Assembly (NCBI RefSeq): GCF_003287935.1
Contig: NZ_CP030287.1
Coordinates: 992,001-1,056,000 of the forward strand
Source of the DNA: Streptomyces sp. ICC1
GTDB lineage: Bacteria > Actinomycetota > Actinomycetes > Streptomycetales > Streptomycetaceae
DNA length: 64,000 bases
Direction: 5' to 3'
The position numbers and the translations under genes were made by a program. Shown here piece after piece: positions 38,475 to 48,543 of this stretch (its first letter is position 1; each line of letters opens with the position of its first letter). The notes beneath the pieces are model-generated. The model did no database searches. It was given only the letters and a program-made list of their open reading frames with translations, and was not told the DNA's origin.

Positions 38475-39641
38475 AGGAGCGACATCCCGAAGCTGTGCGG
38501 CCTCAGCCCCGCCTCCGTGTCACGGCAGACCACCGCCCTGCTGCGGGCCGGCCTGCTCCGGGAACTGCGCGAACTCCCCGAACCGGCCGGCCCCGCCGCC
38601 GCCCCGGCCGCCAAGGGTCCCGGCGGCCCCGGCGGCCCCGGAGGTCCCGGTGAGCCCGGCGGTCCCGGCGGTCCCGGCCGGCCCCGGATCCCCCTCGACC
38701 TCCACACCGGCCCCGTCGGCGGCCCCCTCGCCGCCGGCCTGCACATCGGCGTGCCCGCCTCCACCTTCAGCCTCGTCGACCTCCGCGGCCGCGTCCTCGT
38801 CCGCCGGGCCTTCCCGCACGCCGGGCAGTCGCCCGACCGGCTCCCCGAGCTCATCGCCACCGAACTCGACCGCTTCCTGCGCGAGTTCAGGACCGACCGG
38901 CCCCTCCTCGGCCTCGGTGCGGCCCTCGGCGGCTGGGTCCGCCCCGGCGACGGCACCGTCGTCCGCCACGACGCGCTCGGCTGGCGCGACGTCCCCCTCG
39001 CGGCCGGGCTCCGCGACCGCCTCGGCCTGCCCGTCTCCGTCGACAACCACGCCCGCGCCATCGCCCACGCCGAGATCCTCTTCGGCCGCCCCGAGGCCCG
39101 CTCCAGCCTCCTCCACCTCTTCATCGGCAACGTCGTCGATGCCGCCTTCGGCATCGAGGGCACCGTGCACCAGGGCCCCGGCGCCGCCGCCGGCGACGTC
39201 GCACACCTGCCCGTCCCCGGTTCGCCCACCCCCTGCGCGTGCGGCCGTACGGGTTGTCTCCAGCCGAGCGCCTCCGACACGGTCCTCGGCGCCGAGGCCG
39301 TGCGCCGCGGGACCGTCCCGGACCCCTCCGTCAACCTCCTCGTCGACGCGGCCGCCACCGGCGACCCCCGCGCCGACCGGCTGCTGCGCGAACGCGCCCG
39401 TACCGTCGGCCGGGCCGCCGCCCTGCTCCTCGACGTGTTCAACCCGGCCGTCATGGTGGTCAGCGAGCTCTCCGCGATCCTGCACGACGGCTACCTCGAC
39501 GAGATCCGCGAGGCGGCCGGCGACCCCGACCGCTACGGGCGGCGGATCGTCGCCCCGCACGCGGGGCCCGCCGTACTCCCGGTAGCCTCCGCGACCGTCC
39601 TGCTCGCCCCGCTCTTCCGTGACCCCTCCCGTCTCACATGA
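38475..39641 (+). pseudogene. ROK-family regulator lacking its N-terminus
   Basis: The frame encodes the second half of a winged helix (RSDIPKLCGLSPASVSRQTT), a glycine-proline linker of PGGPGGPGGPGEPGGPGG type, and then a full ROK sugar-kinase-like domain with LGLGAALGGWVRPGDGTVVR, VDNHARAIAHAEILFGR and the zinc motif CACGRTGCLQ. The first helix of the DNA-binding domain and any start codon are missing: no in-frame ATG, GTG or TTG lies between the G-rich run at 38439-38470 and the motif. Either the 5' end was deleted or a start lies inside the antisense of the cupin gene. Confidence 0.6.
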
Positions 39642-39690
39642 GAGGGCGAGATCACATCCGGTGGTTATAGGTCGTTCACATGGACCCCCC

Positions 39691-39696
39691 TAACAT
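39691..39696 (+). promoter_or_regulatory. -10 element of mutA, probably leaderless
   Basis: TAACAT ends 7 bases before the mutA ATG at 39704, placing the expected transcription start on the initiator codon; there is no ribosome-binding site before it. The -35 region (TAGGTC, 39668-39673) is weak. Confidence 0.4.
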
Positions 39697-39703
39697 TCGA
39701 GCC

Positions 39704-41556
39704 ATGACGGTCCTGCCTGATGACGGGCTCTCCTTGGCCGCCGAGTTCCCTGACGCGACGCATGAGCAGTGGCAGCGCCTTGTAGAGGGCGTCCTGCGCA
39801 AGTCGGGCAAGGAAGTTTCCGGCGAGGCAGCGGAAGACGCGTTGTCCACGAAGCTCGAGGACGGGCTCACCACCCGCCCGCTGTACACCGCGCCCGAAAC
39901 CTCCCCGGACACCGGTTTCCCCGGTTTCGCACCCTTCGTACGGGGCGGACGTGCCGAGGGCGGCGCCGCCTCGGGCTGGGACGTCCGACAGCGGATCGCC
40001 GGCACCGATCCCGTACGGGTGAACGAGGCGGCCCTGGCCGACCTGGAGAACGGCACCACCTCGCTGTGGCTGGCCGTCGGCGACGCCGGCCTCCCGGCCG
40101 AGGGCCTGGCCCGCGCCCTGGAGGGGGTCTACCTCGACCTCGCGCCCGTCTCCCTCGACCCCGGGGCCCAGTACGCCGAGGCGGCGCGGGCGTTGCTCGC
40201 GCTGTACACCGAGCGCGGGGTGGCCCCCGAGGCCGCCCGCGCCTCGCTCGGCGCCGACCCGCTGGGCCACGAGGCCCGCACGGGCCGCGCCCTGGATCTG
40301 GCGGAAGCCGCCGCGCTCACCGCGGAGACGGCCGCCTGGCCCCACGTACGCGCCCTGACCGTCGACGCCCTGCCCTACCACGAGGCGGGCGGCAGCGCCG
40401 CCGAGGAGCTGGGGCTCTCCCTGGCCACCGGGGTCGCGTACCTGCGCGCCCTCACCGGCGCGGGCCTCACCGCGGAGGCGGCCTTCGGGCAGCTGGAGTT
40501 CCGCTACGCGGCGACCGCCGACCAGTTCCTCACGATCGCCAAGCTGCGCGCCGCCCGGCGCCTGTGGGCCCGGGTCGCCGAGGCCTGCGGGACCCCCGCG
40601 GCCGGCGCCCAGCGCCAGCACGCCGTCACCTCGCCGGTGATGATGACCCGCCGCGACCCGTGGGTGAACATGCTGCGCACGACCATCGCCTGCATGGCGG
40701 CGGGCGTGGGCGGCGCGGACGCGGTCACCGTGCTCCCGTTCGACCAGGAGCTCGGACTGGCCGACGCGTTCGCGCGCCGCATCTCCCGCAACACCTCCAC
40801 GATCCTGCTGGAGGAGTCCCACCTCGCCCGCGTGATCGACCCGGCCGGCGGCTCGTACTACGTCGAGCAGCTCACGGACGAACTCGCCCACGCGGCCTGG
40901 GAGTTCTTCCAGACCGTGGAGAAGGCGGGCGGCCAGGCCGCCGCCCTGCGCTCCGGCCTGGTCGCCGATCGCCTCGCCGCCACCTGGGCGGAGCGCTCCA
41001 AGAAGCTGGCCAAGCGCCGCGAACCGATCACCGGGGTCAGCGAGTTCCCGCACCTCTCCGAGAAGCCGGTCGTACGCGAACCCGCGCCGGCCCCGCTCAC
41101 CGGCGGACTGCCGCGCGTGCGGCGCGACGAGGCGTACGAGGCCCTGCGCGCCCGCAGCGACGCCCACCTGGCGGCGACGGGCGCCCGGCCCACGATCTTC
41201 CTGGCGGCCCTGGGCCCGGCGGCCGCGCACACCGCCCGTGCCACCTTCGCCTCGAACCTGTTCCAGGCGGGCGGCGTCACCCCGGTGCACGACCCGGTGT
41301 CGGTGACCCCGGAAACGGCCGCGGCGGCGTACGCCGCGAGCGGCGCGGACGGCATGGCCGTGCTCTGCTCCAGCGACGCGCTGTACGAGGAGCAGGCCGA
41401 GGCGGTGGTCGCGGCCCTGCGCTCGGCGGGCGCGAGCACCGTGTTCCTCGCGGGCAAGCCCGGCACCGCCGCGGCGGCCGTGGACGAGTACGTCTTCGCG
41501 GGCTGCGACGCGGTCGCCGTGCTGTCCTCCGTACTCGACCGGATGGGAGTGCCGTC

Positions 41557-41560
<4 letters not shown>
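39704..41560 (+). CDS. mutA: Methylmalonyl-CoA mutase small subunit
   Basis: A 618-residue subunit of the heterodimeric mutase that links succinyl-CoA and R-methylmalonyl-CoA, a route for propionate use and for polyketide extender supply. The barrel shows [30 protein letters not shown] and [20 protein letters not shown] then [10 protein letters not shown]. The C-terminal B12-like domain lacks the DxHxxG cobalamin histidine, as expected for the non-catalytic subunit. The ATG at 39704 is preferred to that at 39680. The stop overlaps the mutB start as TTGA. Confidence 0.94.
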
Positions 41561-43752
<2,192 letters not shown>

Positions 43753-43765
43753 GCGGCTGACGCGG

Positions 43766-44749
43766 GTGGCGAAGATCGACGTTGCCGTTTACACGAAGGG
43801 CGTACTCGACGGGAAGCGCGCGTTCATCGCGCGCGCGATCACCCTCGTCGAGTCCACCCTGCCCGCGCACCGGGTGCTGGCGCAGCAGCTGTTGACGGAG
43901 CTCCTCCCGCACGCGGGGCGGGCGCGCAGGATCGGCATCAGCGGCGTGCCGGGCGTGGGCAAGTCCACGTTCATCGACGCGTTCGGCACGATGCTGACGG
44001 GGCTCGGCCACCGGGTGGCGGTCCTCGCGGTCGACCCTTCGTCCACCCGCACGGGCGGCTCCATCCTGGGCGACAAGACCCGGATGGAGCGCCTCGCCGT
44101 CGATCCGGCGGCCTTCGTGCGGCCCTCTCCCTCGGCGGGCACGCTGGGCGGGGTCGCGAAGGCCACCCGCGAGTCGATGATCGTGATGGAGGCGGCGGGC
44201 TACGACGTGGTCCTCGTCGAAACCGTGGGCGTGGGCCAGTCCGAGACCACGGTCGCCGGCATGGTCGACTCCTTCCTCCTGCTCTCGCTGGCCCGTACGG
44301 GCGACCAGCTCCAGGGCATCAAGAAGGGCGTCCTGGAACTGGCCGACGTCCTGGCGGTGAACAAGGCGGACGGCCCGCACGAGCGCGACGCGAAGTCGGC
44401 GGCGCGCGAGCTGTCGGGAGCCCTGCGCCTGATGCACCCGGCCGACGCCGCGTGGACCCCGCCGGTCCTGACGTGCAGTGCCCGCGAGTCGACGGGCCTG
44501 GAGGACGTCTGGAACCGCCTGGAACAGCACCGCGTGCTGCTGGACGCGGGCGGTCGTCTGACGGCGAAGCGGGCGGCGCAGCAGGTGGAGTGGACCTGGT
44601 CGATGGTCCGTGACGAACTGCTGGAGCGCCTCCGCTCGAACCCGGCCGTACGGGGCCTGGCCCCGGGCCTGGAATCGGCGGTCCGGGCGGGCACCTTGAC
44701 CCCCACCCTGGCGGCGGACCGCCTCCTGGCGGCGTTCACCGCTTCCTAG
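43766..44749 (+). CDS. meaB: Methylmalonyl-CoA mutase-associated GTPase
   Basis: A 327-residue G3E-family GTPase that guards the mutase by controlling B12 cofactor loading and protecting against inactivation. Walker A GVPGVGKSTFIDAFG, the switch I/II segments (DPSSTRTGGSILGDKTRMER, VETVGVGQSE) and the base-specificity NKAD motif are all visible. It starts 13 bases after mutB and completes the operon. Also known as ArgK-like; the old transport annotation is not appropriate. Confidence 0.95.
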   Translation: MAKIDVAVYTKGVLDGKRAFIARAITLVESTLPAHRVLAQQLLTELLPHAGRARRIGISGVPGVGKSTFIDAFGTMLTGLGHRVAVLAVDPSSTRTGGSILGDKTRMERLAVDPAAFVRPSPSAGTLGGVAKATRESMIVMEAAGYDVVLVETVGVGQSETTVAGMVDSFLLLSLARTGDQLQGIKKGVLELADVLAVNKADGPHERDAKSAARELSGALRLMHPADAAWTPPVLTCSARESTGLEDVWNRLEQHRVLLDAGGRLTAKRAAQQVEWTWSMVRDELLERLRSNPAVRGLAPGLESAVRAGTLTPTLAADRLLAAFTAS

Positions 44750-44770
44750 GCGCACGGGGCCCGGCGCTTC

Positions 44771-45175
44771 CTAGGGCCGCGGCCCGTCCAGGAAGCGTTC
44801 GACGGCCTCGCGGGCCCGGGCGTTCGAGGCCGCGGCCTCGGCCAGGGACCGGGCCAGGGCGTCGATCCACTCGTCCAGGCCGACGGGGCGCCTCGAGAGC
44901 ACGATGCCCCGCACCGTGTGGCAGATCTCCCCGGCCACCCGGCCCCGGTCCGTCCGCAGCGAGAGCCGCCGCTCCCCGAGCTCGACGTCCAGTGCGGCGA
45001 CCGGGCCCTCGCGCCCGGCCAGCCGCTGCGCCACGGAGCGCCTGCGCTCGATCCGCACCGTGCCGGGCGGCAGCGAGTCCGCCAGGTTCGCCGCGAGCAC
45101 CCTGACGTACAGGTCCAGGTCCGCGCTGTCCCGCCGCAGCGCAGCGGCCAGAAGTTCCACTTCCCGCTCAGCCAT
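44771..45175 (-). CDS. Hypothetical protein in the YbjQ operon
   Basis: A 134-residue cytoplasmic protein, starting MAEREVELLAAALRRDSADL, with alternating charged strands and helices and no membrane segment. Its start overlaps the stop of the upstream YbjQ gene by 8 bases, so translation is coupled. I do not recognise a domain; it is presumably a partner of the two YbjQ proteins. The convergent meaB ends 21 bases away. Confidence 0.75.
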   Translation of the reverse strand: MAEREVELLAAALRRDSADLDLYVRVLAANLADSLPPGTVRIERRRSVAQRLAGREGPVAALDVELGERRLSLRTDRGRVAGEICHTVRGIVLSRRPVGLDEWIDALARSLAEAAASNARAREAVERFLDGPRP

Positions 45176-46031
45176 CGAGGCCCAGCACCATGGTCGGCCG
45201 GTCGATGACGTGGTCCTCGCGCAGCGGGCGCACCGCCGTCCCGATCGCGAAGAACTCGGTGGTGTGCGAGCCCCAGGAATGCGAGTGCTGCCGCAGGTCG
45301 ACGGCCACGATCCCCTCGGCCTCCAGGGCCTGCCCCTCCGCCCGCATGCGGCTCATCGCCAGCTCGCGCGCGTGGTAGAGCGCCTGGGTGAACGGTTCGA
45401 TCTCGACGTTGCGGCCCGAGGTGCTCAGCACCTGGGCGAAGCGCTGGTGCGCCACGTGGTAGACGCACGACCCCATGACCATGTCCAGGGGCGCGTATCC
45501 GGCCCGGACCAGCGTCCAGAAGTCCTGGCCGGACAGGTTCGAGGTGAACGGCTTGCCCTTGTTGTTGAGCCAGGTCCCGCCCGGGCCCGGGTCCGCGCCG
45601 TCCGCCTTCACGGCCGTGCCGACCGCGATGAACTCGGCGATGTCCGAGCCGAACTCCTTGAACTCGATGTCCAGCCGGACCCCCACGATCCCGTCCGCCC
45701 CCAGCGCGCTCGCCTCCGCCTCCATCCGGCTCATCGCCAGCTCCCGCGCCTCGTACATGGCCTGCGAGAGCTTGGTCAGCTCCTGGTTCTTCGACCAGCG
45801 GCCGAGCTGGATGCCGACGTGGTAGACGGAGGAGCCGAGGACCAGGCCGAGCGGGCGGAAGCCGACCTCGCGCACCAGCAGGAACTCGTTCACGCTCAGG
45901 TCGGAGGTGAACAGGGAGCCCCGCTCCCCCGGCTGGAGCTGTGCGAGCCGCCGCATCGCGTCCTCGGGCAGGCCCTCGTCGGCCGGCCCCCCTGCTTCCC
46001 CGATCAGTTCCCGCCCCGTTCGCTCGCTCAT
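45168..46031 (-). CDS. Double YbjQ (UPF0145)-domain protein
   Basis: A 287-residue protein with two tandem YbjQ/UPF0145 domains, roughly 40-140 and 160-275. Each repeats the pattern SVYHVG... / SCYVHVA-like, ARELAMSRMxAE and ADGIVGVRLD or AEGIVAVDLR, ending in FIAVGTAV or FFAIGTAV. YbjQ forms a ring-like pentamer in structures of bacterial homologues; its cellular role is unclear, though it is often labelled as heavy-metal-binding. It is the middle gene of a three-gene operon. Confidence 0.85.
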   Translation of the reverse strand: MSERTGRELIGEAGGPADEGLPEDAMRRLAQLQPGERGSLFTSDLSVNEFLLVREVGFRPLGLVLGSSVYHVGIQLGRWSKNQELTKLSQAMYEARELAMSRMEAEASALGADGIVGVRLDIEFKEFGSDIAEFIAVGTAVKADGADPGPGGTWLNNKGKPFTSNLSGQDFWTLVRAGYAPLDMVMGSCVYHVAHQRFAQVLSTSGRNVEIEPFTQALYHARELAMSRMRAEGQALEAEGIVAVDLRQHSHSWGSHTTEFFAIGTAVRPLREDHVIDRPTMVLGLDG

Positions 46032-46032
46032 G

Positions 46033-46905
46033 TCAGTGCTCGCGCTCCAGTCTCATGATGGTCAGTGGCTTGGGCCCGGCGGGCCGCTGCGGGCGGCGGA
46101 ACCGGGCGATGGAGGTCCCGACGAAGACCGCCTCGGCGCTGAGGTCGCGCGTGGACGCGTACGCCGGGCACTCGCTCTCGCCCACCGTCAACCGCACGTC
46201 GTCCACCACCACACCGTCGCCGCCGTGCTTCGCGGCGTCGAGGGCCAACTGTGCGCGGGCGTCCCGGCGGACGCGGTTGACCAGCAGGGTGTAGCCGTCG
46301 ACCTCCTGGTTCCCGGCGGTCCAGCGGGTGCGGCCCGCGGTGCGCCAGTCGTCGTGCCGGATGCGGTGCGCGATGCCGAAGGCGAGTCCGGTGGGAACCC
46401 ATCCGGTGTGCAGGAGCTTGGCGAAGTCCTGGCCGGTCAGGTGCGAGGTGAAGGGCCGGCCCGGCCGGATGCGCGAGCGGGCCCGCACCGCGGTGCCCAG
46501 TGCCGTGAACTCCAGGCCTCCCGCCGGGAATTCGCCGATCCGCAGCCGCACCCCGACGATCCCGTCGCCGCCGAGCGCGCGGCACTCGGCCACCGCGCGG
46601 GCCAGCGCCAGCCTGCGCGCCTCGTACATCGCGCGCACCGACTGCGACAGGGTCGAGGCCCACGGCGAGGGCGGCGCCGGCGTGTCGCCCGCGTCCGACC
46701 ACGCGCCCGGGCAGCCCCACTGCCCGGTGTAGCCCATGTTGAAGACGGCCGTGCCGAGCACCTGCCCGACCGGCTCGAACCCGACGCCCTTGACCGCCGC
46801 GAACTCCTGCGACGACAGCGCCGAGTCCCATGTGCCGGCGGCCCGTGGCGCTGCCGTCCCGCCGGCCTCGCCCCCCGGCGGACCGGCATCCCCCCGCTGT
46901 GCCAT
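46033..46905 (-). CDS. Second double YbjQ (UPF0145)-domain protein
   Basis: A 290-residue paralogue of the neighbouring gene with the same two-domain layout: FEPVGQVLGTAVFNMGYTGQ, MYEARRLALARAVAE and GGDGIVGVRLRIGE in the first domain; GLAFGIAHRIRHDD and HGGDGVVVDDVRLTV in the second. The second domain is more diverged than in the neighbour. It ends two bases before the next ATG, so the operon is tightly packed. It is first of three co-directional genes. Confidence 0.82.
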   Translation of the reverse strand: MAQRGDAGPPGGEAGGTAAPRAAGTWDSALSSQEFAAVKGVGFEPVGQVLGTAVFNMGYTGQWGCPGAWSDAGDTPAPPSPWASTLSQSVRAMYEARRLALARAVAECRALGGDGIVGVRLRIGEFPAGGLEFTALGTAVRARSRIRPGRPFTSHLTGQDFAKLLHTGWVPTGLAFGIAHRIRHDDWRTAGRTRWTAGNQEVDGYTLLVNRVRRDARAQLALDAAKHGGDGVVVDDVRLTVGESECPAYASTRDLSAEAVFVGTSIARFRRPQRPAGPKPLTIMRLEREH

Positions 46906-46948
46906 CAGCTCCTCATCGGCCCGCCGCCAACCCCGGTACGTGCTGCCG

Positions 46949-47959
46949 TCAGGCGGAGACCAGCACCGGCCCCCCGGCCGCCAGCGCCTGGCGCAGCACT
47001 CCCGCCCGCTCCGCCGCGTCGCCCCCGGCCAGCAGTGCGGCGAGCACCGCCATCCGCGCCTGGGGCGCCCTCAGCGTACCCGTGGGCACGGCCCCGGCCT
47101 CGACCAGGTCCACCGCGCCCCCGTGGGTATAGATCTCCGTCACCGGCCCGGCGCCGACCCTCGTGGTCAGCGCCACCAGCACGCCCTGCCCGATCGCGGC
47201 CTTCACCGCGTCCACGATCTCCGGCGTCGCGTTCCCCGCCCCCGTGCCGACCAGCACGATGCCCCGTGCGCCCGCCGCCACCGCGGCGTTCAGCAGCACC
47301 GGGTCACCGCTCGCGTGGTGCATGACGACGTCCACCCGCGGCGGCCCTTCCGGCTCCTCGGGCATCGCCGGCAGCGGCAGCGGCTCCGGCCGGACCGGGT
47401 TCCGCAGCACGGTGACCTTCCCGAAGCCGACCTTGCCGAGCAGTTCCTTGGACGGGTCGGCGAAGGCGTCCAGCGCCACCGCCTGCGTCTTGACCGTCCC
47501 GCGCGCGGCGTGCACGCGCCCCGCGAAGGCGATCAGGACACCGAGCCCCCGCGTGGTCGCCGCGGTCAGCAGGGCATCGTAGAGATTGCCGGGACCGTCA
47601 CCGTCCGCCGCGCCCATGGGCCGCTGCGAACCGGTGAAGACGACCGACCGGGCGTCGTGGTGGTGCAGGTCGACGAAGAACGCCGACTCCTCCAGCGTGT
47701 CGGTGCCGTGGGTGACGACGACGCCTTCCACACCGGGGTCGGCCAGCACCTCGTGCACGGTCCGCAGCAGGGTCAGCTGGTGGGCGGTGGTCAGCCGGGG
47801 GCTGTTGACGCTGAACAGGTCGACGACCTCGATGGTGACGCCTTCGGGCAGCGGCGCGGTCGCCATGACCTCGGCCCCGTCGGCGTCGGCCGCGAACCCG
47901 GAACCCTGCCAGCGACTGGCTATCGTCCCGCCGGTGCTGATGACGACGATGCGTCCCAT
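46949..47959 (-). CDS. L-asparaginase
   Basis: A 336-residue asparaginase that hydrolyses asparagine to aspartate and ammonia. The two catalytic threonines are in STGGTIAS at the N-terminus and VVVTHGTDTLEESAFFVD; GSQRPMGAADGDGPGNLYDA follows. There is no signal peptide, so it is cytoplasmic. The ATG at 47959 starts the enzyme at the family position; the frame to 48034 is not needed. It is divergent from an Lrp/AsnC regulator, suggesting amino-acid-controlled expression. Confidence 0.92.
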   Translation of the reverse strand: MGRIVVISTGGTIASRWQGSGFAADADGAEVMATAPLPEGVTIEVVDLFSVNSPRLTTAHQLTLLRTVHEVLADPGVEGVVVTHGTDTLEESAFFVDLHHHDARSVVFTGSQRPMGAADGDGPGNLYDALLTAATTRGLGVLIAFAGRVHAARGTVKTQAVALDAFADPSKELLGKVGFGKVTVLRNPVRPEPLPLPAMPEEPEGPPRVDVVMHHASGDPVLLNAAVAAGARGIVLVGTGAGNATPEIVDAVKAAIGQGVLVALTTRVGAGPVTEIYTHGGAVDLVEAGAVPTGTLRAPQARMAVLAALLAGGDAAERAGVLRQALAAGGPVLVSA

Positions 47960-48007
47960 GACGGCCGCCCTCCCTCTCACACAACTCCGCACAAATTTTC
48001 TACAAAC

Positions 48008-48085
48008 CGCAATGGTAGGCCGATCTACGCGCAACGCGATTGCGAATTCGACCCCACACGCAATACTGGATAGCCGATAATTGCG
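48008..48085. promoter_or_regulatory. Array of ATTGCG/CGCAAT half-sites between asparaginase and lrp
   Basis: CGCAAT (48008), ATTGCG (48039), CGCAAT (48059) and ATTGCG (48080) alternate with start-to-start spacings of 31, 20 and 21 bases, about three and two helical turns. The last overlaps the presumed -10 (GATAAT, 48076-48081) of the Lrp gene, whose ATG at 48088 lies where transcription would begin. An autoregulatory Lrp/AsnC operator array is inferred. Confidence 0.55.
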
Positions 48086-48087
48086 CC

Positions 48088-48543
48088 ATGGACGCGATCG
48101 ATCGAGAAATCTTGCGCGAGCTCCAGGCCGATGGCCGGCTCAGCAACCAGGAGCTGGCCCAGCGCGTGGGCCTGACCCCCTCCCCCTGCATGCGCCGGGT
48201 GCGCCAGCTCGAACAGGACGGGGTCATCCAGGGCTACCGGGCGGTGATCTCCCCCGAGGCCGTGGACCGCGGCTTCGAGGTGCTGGTCTCCGTGGAGGTC
48301 CGCCGCGACCGCGAGGCGGTCGAGGCGTTCGAGGCGGCCCTCCAGGACATTCCCGACATCATCGAGGCCTACCGCCTCTTCGGCAGCCCCGGCTGCCTCC
48401 TGCGCATCGCGGTGGCGGACCTCCGCGCGTACGAGCGCCTCTGGATCGAGAAGCTGACGGCCCTCTCGGGCGTCACGGAGGTCAACTCCCAGATCATCAT
48501 GAAGCGCATCAAGGAACCGACGGGACTCCCGGTCGGCCACTGA
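48088..48543 (+). CDS. Lrp/AsnC-family transcriptional regulator
   Basis: A 151-residue feast/famine regulator. MDAIDREILRELQADGRLSN and QELAQRVGLTPSPCMRRVRQ form the helix-turn-helix; the C-terminal ligand domain (FEVLVSVEVRRDREAVEAFE, then AYRLFGSPGCLLRIAVADL) is of the RAM type that binds amino acids and forms octamers. It is divergent from asparaginase, so it may sense asparagine or another amino acid. No ribosome site precedes the ATG, which fits a leaderless mRNA. Its 3' end overlaps the convergent caspase-WD40 gene by 35 bases. Confidence 0.93.
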   Translation: MDAIDREILRELQADGRLSNQELAQRVGLTPSPCMRRVRQLEQDGVIQGYRAVISPEAVDRGFEVLVSVEVRRDREAVEAFEAALQDIPDIIEAYRLFGSPGCLLRIAVADLRAYERLWIEKLTALSGVTEVNSQIIMKRIKEPTGLPVGH

